64,000 bases of DNA, taken from Portibacter lacus. Its GTDB lineage: Bacteria > Bacteroidota > Bacteroidia > Chitinophagales > Saprospiraceae. The position numbers were made by a program, and so were the translations under genes. Shown one piece after another: positions 55,024-63,649 of the stretch. The stretch lies in assembly GCF_021533215.1 (NCBI RefSeq), contig NZ_JAJNKA010000004.1, forward strand, positions 186,001-250,000, read 5' to 3'. Position 1 is the first letter of the stretch. Every line of letters starts with the position of its first letter. The notes beneath the pieces were generated by a model. That model saw only the letters and a program-made list of their open reading frames with translations. It searched no databases and was not told the DNA's origin.

Positions 55024-56466
55024 CTACAAGGTGTGACCTCCGTGATATTCCCTTTTTACAAACTGGTTAGCTGGGTCATAATTTAGGATTTTCATATTCT
55101 CACCATCCCATCTAAGTTTCCTTCCTACTCCAGTATAAGCCATATGTTTCTTACCGTTATTAGAGACTTCCTCTTGAGTATATAAGCTTCTAATTGCGAG
55201 ATTCCCCATCAGAACGATTTCTGAGAAAGGTCCTGCATAGTCAAAATCAGAACTTGCTTCCGCTTCTCCTCTAATCGCTGCTATCCAGTTACGCTGGTGG
55301 TTTTTCTCTTTTACTCTTGTAATTGTTGGTGTCGGAGCCTCGAATTGTTCATCTCGTGATTTCGGTAAAAGTCTTGGATTAGCTCCATAACAATCACACA
55401 TTAATTTTCCTTTTGATCCAACGAAAAGAACTCCACCATCATTATTACCCATAGGTTCATCATCAGCTAATTCTTCAGGTCTAGGAGGCATCATTCCTCC
55501 ATCATACCATGTTAACTTAACCGGTGGTAATCCATCTCTTTCTGGAAATTCATAGTAAACCATACTTGCAGGTGGAGGGCTATCTAATGAGTCTACACGC
55601 GACCAATTCACCACTTTGAATGGCGCAAATGCTTGTACTGCTGATGGATATTTCAGTTTTAATGCTCTAACAGCTGGGTCCATAACATGACAAGCCATAT
55701 CTCCTAAGGCTCCTGTTCCGAAGTCCCACCATCCTCTCCAATTAAAAGGTTGGTATCCATTATGATATGGTCTTTTCGGAGCAGTTCCGAGCCATAAATC
55801 CCAATTTAAATAATCAGGAACTGAAATAGAACCTTCTGGTCTTTTCATCCCTTGTTCCCAGACTGGTCTATTTGTCCAACAATGCACTTCTTTTACTTCA
55901 CCTATAGCATCTGCCTCTATCCATTCTGTAATAATACGAACACCATCTCCCGACGATCCTTGATTTCCCATTTGAGAAACAATATCATATTTATTAGCTG
56001 CTTCAGTAAGCATTCTTGCTTCATAAACATCATGAGTCAACGGTTTCTGAACATAGACATGCTTTCCTGCTTTCATCGCCATCATTGCTGGCGGTGCATG
56101 CATATGATCTGGTGTAGAGATAGTCACTGCGTCTATCTTATCACCCATTTCCGCAAACATTTCTCTATAATCTTGGTATCTAGCTGCTTTAGGAAACATT
56201 TCGAAAGACCTCTTTGCTTCTTTCGAACTCACATCACATAATGCAACGACATTCTCTTTTGATGAATTGGTAAGGCTATTAAATCCTGCAGCATCTCTGA
56301 TATCACTATGTCCTTTTCCCCCGGCTCCTACTGCAGCTAAATTAATTCTATCATTAGCTGCGGTAAAACCTACTCCTCCTAGTATATCCCGAGGTACGAT
56401 CATTATGCCGCCTACGCTTAAGCTTGATTGCTTAATAAATGTTCTTCTACTTGACTTTTTTTTCAT
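55024..56466 (-). CDS. Gfo/Idh/MocA-family oxidoreductase with Tat signal
   Basis: A 480-residue NAD(P)-dependent sugar oxidoreductase-type protein. The N terminus has a twin-arginine motif (SSRRTFIKQSS) and hydrophobic segment, so it is exported folded with its cofactor, as known for Bacteroidota members such as GH109-type enzymes. The Rossmann domain has LAAVGAGGKGHSD and ISTPDHMHAPPAM, and the conserved EKP motif appears as QKPLTH. The C-terminal domain includes WRGWWDFGTGALGDMACHVMDPA, with the catalytic His region. The substrate is unknown: oxidation of a glycan, or GH109-like hydrolysis, are options. It is monocistronic with a strong terminator. Confidence 0.9.
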   Translation of the reverse strand: MKKKSSRRTFIKQSSLSVGGIMIVPRDILGGVGFTAANDRINLAAVGAGGKGHSDIRDAAGFNSLTNSSKENVVALCDVSSKEAKRSFEMFPKAARYQDYREMFAEMGDKIDAVTISTPDHMHAPPAMMAMKAGKHVYVQKPLTHDVYEARMLTEAANKYDIVSQMGNQGSSGDGVRIITEWIEADAIGEVKEVHCWTNRPVWEQGMKRPEGSISVPDYLNWDLWLGTAPKRPYHNGYQPFNWRGWWDFGTGALGDMACHVMDPAVRALKLKYPSAVQAFAPFKVVNWSRVDSLDSPPPASMVYYEFPERDGLPPVKLTWYDGGMMPPRPEELADDEPMGNNDGGVLFVGSKGKLMCDCYGANPRLLPKSRDEQFEAPTPTITRVKEKNHQRNWIAAIRGEAEASSDFDYAGPFSEIVLMGNLAIRSLYTQEEVSNNGKKHMAYTGVGRKLRWDGENMKILNYDPANQFVKREYHGGHTL

Positions 56467-56694
56467 ATTTCGTGTTTAGAACTTTAATATAGAAATTCTT
56501 GTCAAATATAGGAATACAATAAAAGATTTTCTTCAATTCTAATTTCAAAATATCTAAAGTAATCATTAAAACCATGTAGATTACTTAGATTCTGAGCATT
56601 ATTTTTCATTTATTCAAACTTTTATAATAATTAAATTAAAAATATTTAATATGCAATTTCATGCTTGCATTCAAAATTTTTATCTTGATCAATA

Positions 56695-57264
56695 ATGAAA
56701 AACGACATGGAAAACAATTATTTATCCAGTATTAAAAAGCAATTTGCTTACTACAAATTGCTTGGTGATAGAACTTTTGAACAGTTATCCGATGAAGACT
56801 TATTTAAACCACTCGGTGAAGATGTTAATTCAATTGCCATCATAGTAAATCACCTTAGTGGGAATATGAAAAGCCGATTTACAGACTTCTTAACGAGTGA
56901 CGGCGAAAAAGAATGGAGAAATCGAGATGAAGAGTTTCTAGATTTAATCAAAAATAGAAAGCAATTGCTGAAATATTGGGAAGATGGATGGAAAATCGTA
57001 TTTGAGGCAATCGATCAAATTCAAGATCTCAATACCATTGTATATATAAGAAACCAGGGACATACGGTTACTGAAGCTCTTAACCGACAAATGGCTCATT
57101 ATGCTTACCATGTAGGTCAGATCGTTTTAGTAGGTAAATTTTATAGCGGTCACAATTGGAAAAGCTTAACCATTCCGAAGGGAGACTCTAAAGCATTTAA
57201 CAAGGCAAAATTTGACAAAGAAAAAAGTAGAGGCCACTTTACGGATGATTTCTTGGGTTCATGA
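56695..57264 (+). CDS. DinB-like protein (DUF1572)
   Basis: A 189-residue four-helix-bundle protein of the DinB/YfiT superfamily, DUF1572 branch. Likely metal ligands are the His in IIVNHLSGN (helix 2) and the two in MAHYAYHVGQIV (helix 4), the standard three-His arrangement. Family members include thiol-dependent transferases, but the function of this one is unknown. An alternative start is the next Met, four residues later (MENNYL), which would suit the family N terminus equally. It precedes the sialidase by 74 bp in the same direction; a shared transcript is possible. Confidence 0.85.
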   Translation: MKNDMENNYLSSIKKQFAYYKLLGDRTFEQLSDEDLFKPLGEDVNSIAIIVNHLSGNMKSRFTDFLTSDGEKEWRNRDEEFLDLIKNRKQLLKYWEDGWKIVFEAIDQIQDLNTIVYIRNQGHTVTEALNRQMAHYAYHVGQIVLVGKFYSGHNWKSLTIPKGDSKAFNKAKFDKEKSRGHFTDDFLGS

Positions 57265-57338
57265 TTCCTTGATAAAAATTTAATATTTCATTAAATTATT
57301 ATACATAACAAATTAGAATTAACAAACTATAGAACACT

Positions 57339-58490
57339 ATGAAAGCAATACTATTCTTTTTAACATCATTCATGATTTTCGCATTAAATGGAAATACACA
57401 GTCCATTCAAACCATTGATTCAATAGCATTATTTTCAAAAAATATCGATGGTTACGACACTTACCGAATTCCAGCTATTGTAACCGCTGGCGATGGAACG
57501 CTTTTAGCTTTTTGTGAAGGTCGAAAGGATGGCCAAGGCGATGCTGGAAACATTGACATTTTATTAAAAAGATCATCAGATAATGGAAAAACCTGGAGTG
57601 ACCAAGTGGTTATCTGGGATGACGGGACCAATACATGTGGGAATCCATGCCCTGTCGTAGATGAAGTAACAGGTGAGATTCATTTGTTATTAACACATAA
57701 TATAGGTAGTGATCATGAGACCGATATTATTCGAAAAACAGCTGAATCCACAAGAACAGTCTGGGTCATGAAAAGTAAGGATAATGGCAAATCTTGGGAT
57801 AAACCAAGAGAAATAACTTCAACAACAAAGAAAAAAGATTGGGGATGGTATGCTACAGGACCTGGCAATGGAATTCAATTGAAATATGGGCCTCATAAAG
57901 GTCGGTTAGTTATTCCGTGTGACCATAGTTTCGATGATCCAAAAGGAAAAGTTAGAAATGGTCCGTATGAATATGGTTCACATATTATCTATAGCGACGA
58001 TCACGGACTAACATGGCAATTAGGTGGGACTATTAAACCTAAGGTAAACGAATGTCAAGTTATTGAAAAGAATGATGGCAATGGCACTATGCTAATGAAC
58101 ATGAGATCATATGGCTATAGCAATAGAAGAACGCATTCTACAAGTTATGATGGTGGTTTGTCCTGGACAGCCCCGATTACAGTAGAGGAACTTGTGGAAC
58201 CAGTCTGCCAGGCTAGTTTTATAAGATATTCTTGGAAGGATAATCACAATGAAAGTTTACTTATGTTTTTAAATCCGGCAACATCAGGTGGGCGAAGGAA
58301 CTTGAGTTTTAGAATGAGTTATGATGAAGGAAAGTCTTGGCCGTTTATACGAACAATTTTCCCTGGTCCTTCTGCTTATTCTAGTATTACAAAAATGGAT
58401 GATGGAAACATGGCCTTGTTCTATGAAGGTGGAGTGAAGTCGCCATATGAAAACATCATCTTCCAATCCATTAAAATCCTAAATAAGTAG
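57339..58490 (+). CDS. nanH: Exo-alpha-sialidase (neuraminidase, GH33)
   Basis: A 383-residue exported sialidase that releases terminal sialic acid (signal peptide, cleavage after GNTQS). The first strand has the arginine motif YRIPAIV. Asp-box repeats (SxDxGxxW) are SSDNGKTW, SKDNGKSW, SDDHGLTW, SYDGGLSW and SYDEGKSW. The Glu-rich FCEGRKDGQGDAGNIDI and the later NMRSYG and Tyr-containing SAYSSIT segments correspond to the triad Arg, Glu and Tyr positions of GH33. There is no T9SS domain, so it is probably periplasmic or surface-exposed by other means. It precedes an N-acetylneuraminate lyase-like gene 198 bp downstream, giving a small sialic-acid module. Confidence 0.93.
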   Translation: MKAILFFLTSFMIFALNGNTQSIQTIDSIALFSKNIDGYDTYRIPAIVTAGDGTLLAFCEGRKDGQGDAGNIDILLKRSSDNGKTWSDQVVIWDDGTNTCGNPCPVVDEVTGEIHLLLTHNIGSDHETDIIRKTAESTRTVWVMKSKDNGKSWDKPREITSTTKKKDWGWYATGPGNGIQLKYGPHKGRLVIPCDHSFDDPKGKVRNGPYEYGSHIIYSDDHGLTWQLGGTIKPKVNECQVIEKNDGNGTMLMNMRSYGYSNRRTHSTSYDGGLSWTAPITVEELVEPVCQASFIRYSWKDNHNESLLMFLNPATSGGRRNLSFRMSYDEGKSWPFIRTIFPGPSAYSSITKMDDGNMALFYEGGVKSPYENIIFQSIKILNK

Positions 58491-58688
58491 AAGCGATTAA
58501 CTCAAATTTTACATCTTAATATTTAGTAGATTGCTGATAAAAAAAATTCAGGCTGATTTTAACATAAGCATCAATATCACGAAAATTGGTAGTCAGTTAT
58601 AAAAAAACCCGATGTTTTTCTAACTCATCTAGAAAACACTCTTTTAATGCATAACACACTTATAGAATAGGTTAAAGACAAATAAAAA

Positions 58689-59606
58689 ATGGAAACGAAT
58701 TTAACAGGAATTATAGCCGCACCTTACACTCCATTCGACGAGAATGGTGAAATAAATTTAAAAATTATTTCAAAATATGCTGATTACCTAAAGAAAAATG
58801 GCGTCAGCGGTGCATTCGTTTGTGGGACAACAGGTGAAGGCCTATTGATGAGCATTGAAGAGAGAAAAGCAGTTGCGGCAGAATGGATGAAGCACAGAGA
58901 TGATCAATTTAAAATCATCGTTCATGTAGGTGCTACTTCTTATAAAGATGCTTCTTCATTGACTAGACATGCCTGTGAAATCGACGCAGATGCATTTAGC
59001 GCTATGGGACCTCTTTTTTTAAAACCAGATCATGTAGATGATTTGATATCCTATTGTCAAGAAATTGCGCAGGCTGGAGCTAGCAAACCATTTTTCTACT
59101 ACCATATTCCTAGTGTCTCAGGCGTAAATCTACCTATGGTGGAATTCCTTAACAAAGCTGAAAGTAAAATCCCCAACCTTGCTGGGATAAAATTTACACA
59201 TAACAACATGATGGAAATGCAATTATGCATGAATTTAAATGATAAGAAATGGAATATTTTGCATGGTCAAGATGAAACTTTATTGGCAGGGTTAACACTT
59301 GGGGCAAAAGGCGGAGTAGGAAGCACCTATAATTACATGGCACCACTTTACATTAAAATAATCGAAGCATACAATAATGGTGATATAGAAAGTGCTGCAA
59401 ATTATCAGCTCCTAGCAGCAAAATTCATCTCCTACCTCATAAAATATGGTGGCGGAGTAATCGGAGGAAAGCCATTGATGAAACTAGTTGGCGTAGATTG
59501 TGGGCAACTAAGAACACCTTGCAGAAACAATACGAGCGAAGACATAAAGGAATTTGAAAAAGCTATTATGGCACTAGATCTCCTTCAATATTTCCACCAA
59601 TCTTAA
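58689..59606 (+). CDS. nanA: N-acetylneuraminate lyase-like aldolase
   Basis: A 305-residue class I aldolase of the DHDPS/NAL family, predicted to split N-acetylneuraminate into ManNAc and pyruvate. Landmarks are the pyruvate-binding FVCGTTGEG, the catalytic Tyr in FFYYHIPS, the Schiff-base Lys in AGIKFTHNN and the substrate loop KGGVGSTYNY. GTTGEG followed by LLMSIEERK, and the YHIPSVSG segment, favour N-acetylneuraminate lyase over dihydrodipicolinate synthase. Its position after the sialidase supports this. The epimerase, kinase and transporter usually needed are not in the window. Confidence 0.92.
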   Translation: METNLTGIIAAPYTPFDENGEINLKIISKYADYLKKNGVSGAFVCGTTGEGLLMSIEERKAVAAEWMKHRDDQFKIIVHVGATSYKDASSLTRHACEIDADAFSAMGPLFLKPDHVDDLISYCQEIAQAGASKPFFYYHIPSVSGVNLPMVEFLNKAESKIPNLAGIKFTHNNMMEMQLCMNLNDKKWNILHGQDETLLAGLTLGAKGGVGSTYNYMAPLYIKIIEAYNNGDIESAANYQLLAAKFISYLIKYGGGVIGGKPLMKLVGVDCGQLRTPCRNNTSEDIKEFEKAIMALDLLQYFHQS

Positions 59607-59703
59607 TAACTGATTCTTATCATGTGTAGAAAACATAAACTTATAAGCAGCTATTCTTATCAGTAAGATTATTCAGCAAAACTTAATGCAAGATTAAGAC
59701 CCT

Positions 59704-60597
59704 TTAAATCTTAGACAACTTGTAGAGCTCTAATTCATTATGCTCCATTTCGACTGAGAGTATATACTGTCCAGAAGGTACATCAGGAATATTCAGAGCG
59801 TTTTCACCTTGCAAAAGTGCAACAGAATTAGCATATAATTTTTTACCATTCATATCAAATAACTCCAGGCTAACATTCGACCTTTTAAAATTTGAAAAAA
59901 GTAAAATATTAGACATTGCCATAGAGGCATATTCAATGGTCTTCCCTTCACGACTACCAGTTATCTGGATAATCTTACTGGTTTCTGAATGACCATCATA
60001 ATCGCGTTGCACCAGTCGGTAAAAATAACTGATTGAAGTATTCAAACTCCGATCAACAAATGCGTAATCATAAGAAAAACTAGTTGTCCCTTTGCCATTC
60101 ACAAACCCTATTTTCGAAAATGAAATGCCATCAGTACTTCGCTCTACCACAAAACCTTCATTGTTTATTTCTGAAGCCGTTTTCCACGTGATTAGATTAT
60201 TACCTTGCTCTTTCTTTCCTTTCAAATAAACATATTCCACGGGCACTATAATAGAACAAGTCTCTCCAGAAACAGCTATGTTCTCACATTCCGAATTCGC
60301 TGGTGCAGTCCAAGTAAAAGTGCTCGAGCATCCTGGTCCTGTTGAGTTATCTTGACTTGTATAATAGACATAATTCTTATCGAGGCTTCCCATGACCCAT
60401 TCTTCTGTATCATCCCAGAAGATATAAATTCCCGCAATTGGTCCGTAAAGTGGCCGATCATTCATGGTCCCATTTTGAGCAAATGAATTGGAAATACAAT
60501 ATTCATCTACGGCAATCACTTGAGCATTGATCTGCAATACCATGAAATTTAAGACACAAATAATAAATATTCTATGAAATTTTGGAGCTAGCTTCAT
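59704..60597 (-). CDS. Exported protein with T9SS-type C terminus
   Basis: A 297-residue protein with a signal peptide (cleavage after INAQ near residue 26). The N-terminal half (about 27-120) is an unrecognised, Cys- and aromatic-rich domain. Residues about 130-210 form the Ig-like module that often precedes sorting domains (LITWKTASEINNEGFVVERS). The last 75 residues resemble a divergent T9SS domain (NILLFSNFKRSNVSLELFDMNGKKLYA, VPSGQYILSVEM, ending LYKLSKI). It is the third gene of an operon after two phage-tail-collar-like proteins, two bases downstream of the second. It may anchor or present them at the cell surface; that is inference. Confidence 0.78.
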   Translation of the reverse strand: MKLAPKFHRIFIICVLNFMVLQINAQVIAVDEYCISNSFAQNGTMNDRPLYGPIAGIYIFWDDTEEWVMGSLDKNYVYYTSQDNSTGPGCSSTFTWTAPANSECENIAVSGETCSIIVPVEYVYLKGKKEQGNNLITWKTASEINNEGFVVERSTDGISFSKIGFVNGKGTTSFSYDYAFVDRSLNTSISYFYRLVQRDYDGHSETSKIIQITGSREGKTIEYASMAMSNILLFSNFKRSNVSLELFDMNGKKLYANSVALLQGENALNIPDVPSGQYILSVEMEHNELELYKLSKI

Positions 60598-60599
60598 TT

Positions 60600-61262
60600 T
60601 TAGTTTTGGGATGGAAAGGTTCCATTTAATGAAATAATATAATTTACGCCTAAACTTGGTTGATAGTTTGAAACCTGTTGGCTTAGTCCTGCATTCGAAG
60701 TATCAAATATATTATCTGTTCCTAAATCTTTAAAATTAGAGGTACTCCCTTCAATAAAAAGGGGTGATTCACCTGTTTGTCCTGAAACGAATCGATCTTT
60801 TCCTATTTCATCGGTAATACTTGAACCCAGGATCATTGATCCTGATGCCGTATGTGTATGGGAAGGAATATGAGTACTATTTAATAAAATAGACTTATCA
60901 CCCATCCTTTCACCTAAACTATAACTATTTATACCAGGGACATTGCCTGGTTGAAGCGGTGCTCGACCTCTTAAATCAGGCAAAGCAAAGGTGGTTTCTC
61001 CGTCTCCGCCATAATATGTTCCCAGCAACGCGTAAAGTGACTGATTTTGATTAATTGCTAATAATTGTCCCTCGCAAAAAGCCCATCCTCTCGGCGCAAA
61101 ATTTCCTGCAAATAGAATAATTTCTCCTAAAAATGGATCTACAGAATATGCTTCACTAATTATTGGGGTTTCATTTTTACTATCCTGATTATGTAAGAAT
61201 GAAAAAGAAAGAATATTAACAATGAGTAAAATAGACAGTGTGGATATGATATTTCGCTGCAT
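60600..61262 (-). CDS. Exported phage-tail-collar-domain protein, copy 2
   Basis: A 220-residue protein with an N-terminal hydrophobic export signal (about residues 6-24), then a tail-collar domain: GEIILFAGNFAPRGWAFCEG, GQLLAINQNQSLYALLGTYYGGDGETTFALPDLRGR, then PSHTHTA and the C-terminal YQPSLGVNYIISLNG. This is the domain of microcystin-dependent proteins and phage tail tips, which mediate adsorption. There is no other phage gene nearby, and the export signal argues that it is a cellular surface protein. It is the middle gene of a three-gene operon and a diverged paralogue of the upstream gene. Confidence 0.9.
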   Translation of the reverse strand: MQRNIISTLSILLIVNILSFSFLHNQDSKNETPIISEAYSVDPFLGEIILFAGNFAPRGWAFCEGQLLAINQNQSLYALLGTYYGGDGETTFALPDLRGRAPLQPGNVPGINSYSLGERMGDKSILLNSTHIPSHTHTASGSMILGSSITDEIGKDRFVSGQTGESPLFIEGSTSNFKDLGTDNIFDTSNAGLSQQVSNYQPSLGVNYIISLNGTFPSQN

Positions 61263-61290
61263 ATAACTTGATATGTTTTAATTAAAAAAA

Positions 61291-61980
61291 TTAATTAGAA
61301 GAAGGGTATGTTCCAAAAAGCGCAATAATATAATTCAAACCTAATCCAGGTTGCATATTAGAAAACGCTTGATTATTCCCTTCAGTAGAAATACTTATAT
61401 CTAAATTTTCAGCTGAATTTACAGTAGTATTTATATTATCAGTATAAATAGGAGTTGTCCCTGTATTAACTGCAAGATGATTTCCTTCGCCTATACTAGA
61501 TGTAGCTAGACCATCACCTAAATATAATTTCGCACTTACTTGGTGACTGTGACTTGGAAGATTGTTAATATTTAAGGAGGTTTCATTTTCTCCTAATTTC
61601 TGTCCTAAACTAATATGATTTAAACCAGGACCTGATCCTTGACCGACAGCGACTCTTCCCCTCAGGTCAGGTAAGCCAAAAGTGGTCTCTCCATCTCCTC
61701 CATAAGTTGTCCCTAAAATAGAGAATAATGCAGAATTAGAAGGTATAGACAGAAGCTGTCCGTCACAAAAAGCCCAACCTCGTGGCGCGAAGTTCCCTGC
61801 AAACAAAACTATTTCGCCAATAAAGGGATCGTTGGAAAAGCTCTCTTCGTTGGCAAAGCGCTGTTCTGACAAGGTGATTTCTGGTAATTCTTCCTTCTTG
61901 TGTTCAAGGTTAATAAAAGATAAGGTAGTTATATTAGCAGATACTAATATAAAAACGATTAATGCATTTTTGAGGTTCAT
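61291..61980 (-). CDS. Exported phage-tail-collar-domain protein, copy 1
   Basis: A 229-residue paralogue of the next downstream gene, with an N-terminal hydrophobic signal (about residues 6-24), a charged spacer rich in Glu, and the collar domain GEIVLFAGNFAPRGWAFCDG, GQLLSIPSNSALFSILGTTYGGDGETTFGLPDLRGR, PSHSHQV and MQPGLGLNYIIALFG. The collar halves are nearly identical between the two copies, while the segments after PSHSH diverge, which is where tail-collar proteins carry their receptor-facing part. It is the first gene of the operon; a gap of 28 bp precedes copy 2. Confidence 0.9.
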   Translation of the reverse strand: MNLKNALIVFILVSANITTLSFINLEHKKEELPEITLSEQRFANEESFSNDPFIGEIVLFAGNFAPRGWAFCDGQLLSIPSNSALFSILGTTYGGDGETTFGLPDLRGRVAVGQGSGPGLNHISLGQKLGENETSLNINNLPSHSHQVSAKLYLGDGLATSSIGEGNHLAVNTGTTPIYTDNINTTVNSAENLDISISTEGNNQAFSNMQPGLGLNYIIALFGTYPSSN

Positions 61981-62119
61981 AAACGTTTATATAAATGTCA
62001 ATAAGGTTGGAACGATTTGTATCCGTTTTCCCTTAAAATATTAAATAAAGATTAAATATACTTTTTGTAATTTAAAAGCAAAATTAATTTATTAAATAAA
62101 AACCTTACTTTTATATTCA

Positions 62120-62494
62120 ATGGATAAATCAAGCATTTACTACAAGGCTGAAAAGAAAGCTAAAACAAAGAAAAGAGCAATGATCAGCCTCATTACTTGG
62201 GCTGCATTTGCACTGTTTTTCATATTCATGGATATGAATGACGGATCGGTCTTCCTCGAATGGGCCTTCTACCCTATTTTCGGTTGGGGAATAGGCGTGC
62301 TCATTCAGTGTGTACGAGCGTTTGATTTTTTCGGCATGGGTGAAAAATGGGAAAAAGAAGAACTGCGCAAAGAAATCCTAAAAAGACAACAAGTCCTTAA
62401 AAATTTCGAGGACGAATATGGCGACATAGATGAATTAGACTTAGATGATCTTCGCGAAATTAGAAGAGAAACTAAGGATACTGACTTTGTCTAA
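62120..62494 (+). CDS. 2TM domain membrane protein
   Basis: A 124-residue inner-membrane protein matching the small 2TM family of Bacteroidota. After a basic N terminus (AEKKAKTKKR) come two transmembrane segments, about residues 21-37 (ISLITWAAFALFFIFMD) and 47-65 (AFYPIFGWGIGVLIQCVRAF). A cytoplasmic tail follows that is rich in Glu and Lys and likely coiled-coil (KEELRKEILKRQ). The FGWGIGV and F-F-G-M-G-x-x-W segments are the family hallmarks. No function is assigned. It is convergent with the oxidoreductase gene, with only two bases between stops. Confidence 0.85.
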   Translation: MDKSSIYYKAEKKAKTKKRAMISLITWAAFALFFIFMDMNDGSVFLEWAFYPIFGWGIGVLIQCVRAFDFFGMGEKWEKEELRKEILKRQQVLKNFEDEYGDIDELDLDDLREIRRETKDTDFV

Positions 62495-62496
62495 CC

Positions 62497-63498
62497 TTAA
62501 CTTAATTTTGTCTCTTCTATAGCTCCATAATTCAGATGAATATCCTTTCTAACAGAATCAAGTACTTCCATTAAATCAAGACTATTCTGTAGACTCCATT
62601 TTGCACTTTCCTTCCTCCCTTCTTTCAGACAAGCGACCACTTCATCTATCTCGTATTTAAAAGAGAAAGGTCTAGTCCCGAACCCTTTTGTGATCGGCTC
62701 ATCCATGTTTTTCTTAAATCTAGTGTACGCATTAGCCTCGTGCCATCTTCCATGTATTCTGATACATCCTTCATCTCCATAAATATATGCGTCGCAAGGA
62801 GAAAAGTACTGTAAACTTGAATTCAAAATCGCTTCTTCACCATTTTCGTAATCGAAAAGCATGACTAAATTCTTGTCTGTGCCATTAGGAAAATACTCCG
62901 CTTCTGCATTCATCCTGATTGGTTTCCCTAAGAATAAATAAGATAGGAAAATCGGATATATCCCAATGTCTAGCAAGCTTCCACCTCCTAAATTTTTATT
63001 ACAAAGTCTTTTATCCGCATCATAAGGGAAATGGAAGCAAAAATCAGCTTTCACTCCACAAAGATTGCCTATGAGCCCATTCTTCACATCATTAAATGCT
63101 CCTAATATAGCAGGGTTAAATCTTGACCATAGCCCTTCCATCAAAAACAGATTCTTTTCTCGCGCTTTCTCAATCATAATCACCGCTTGTTCTCTATTGA
63201 TAGCAAATGCTTTTTCGCACAAAACATTAAATCCAGCCTCAAGACACATCATGGTATTCTCATAATGATGCGAGTGTGGTGTGGCAATATAGATGATGTC
63301 TATTTCTTTATCTTGCATTAAATCTTCATAACTACCAAATGCCTTCTGAGCATTGAAAGTAGCTGCAAATTCATCCGCCTTTACTTGGCTTCTGGATGCT
63401 ACTGCTCTAATCTCACATCCTTCTGTTTCATTCAGATCCTTTGCAAACTTTCTAGCTATTCCTCCAAGTCCTATGATTCCCCACTTAATTTTTTTCAT
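62497..63498 (-). CDS. Gfo/Idh/MocA-family oxidoreductase (dihydrodiol dehydrogenase-like)
   Basis: A cytoplasmic 333-residue NAD(P)-dependent oxidoreductase. The Rossmann motif IIGLGGIARKFAKDL is at residues 8-22, then YIATPHSHHYENTM and the conserved EKP-type motif as EKAFAIN with Pro replaced by Ala. The C-terminal substrate domain includes GGGSLLDIGIYPIFLSYLFLG. The GGSLLDIGIYP and EKAF features are those of the trans-1,2-dihydrobenzene-1,2-diol dehydrogenase/glucose-fructose-oxidoreductase-like branch. A sugar or sugar-acid substrate is likely. The Pro-to-Ala change is common in this branch and does not imply inactivity. Confidence 0.9.
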   Translation of the reverse strand: MKKIKWGIIGLGGIARKFAKDLNETEGCEIRAVASRSQVKADEFAATFNAQKAFGSYEDLMQDKEIDIIYIATPHSHHYENTMMCLEAGFNVLCEKAFAINREQAVIMIEKAREKNLFLMEGLWSRFNPAILGAFNDVKNGLIGNLCGVKADFCFHFPYDADKRLCNKNLGGGSLLDIGIYPIFLSYLFLGKPIRMNAEAEYFPNGTDKNLVMLFDYENGEEAILNSSLQYFSPCDAYIYGDEGCIRIHGRWHEANAYTRFKKNMDEPITKGFGTRPFSFKYEIDEVVACLKEGRKESAKWSLQNSLDLMEVLDSVRKDIHLNYGAIEETKLS

Positions 63499-63649
63499 TT
63501 TTCTACACGTTTTTGTTTGATGTAATTAATAAATTCTTTCATCAATTGGATGTAATTCATCTCTACCGAATCATATTTACAATCCAAGTCAAAAAAAATT
63601 CACTTAGCTTTTCATTCCATTTCTTAAATGAAATTGTAAATTAGCTAAA

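Noticed and set aside
56695-57264. DinB-like gene as part of a DNA-damage system
   Set aside because: DUF1572/DinB-fold proteins of this type are four-helix metal-binding proteins unrelated to DNA polymerase IV, and there is no SOS context.
59704-61980. Tail-collar genes as part of a prophage or contractile injection system
   Set aside because: No sheath, tube, baseplate, capsid, lysis or integrase gene is in the window, and both proteins have export signals.
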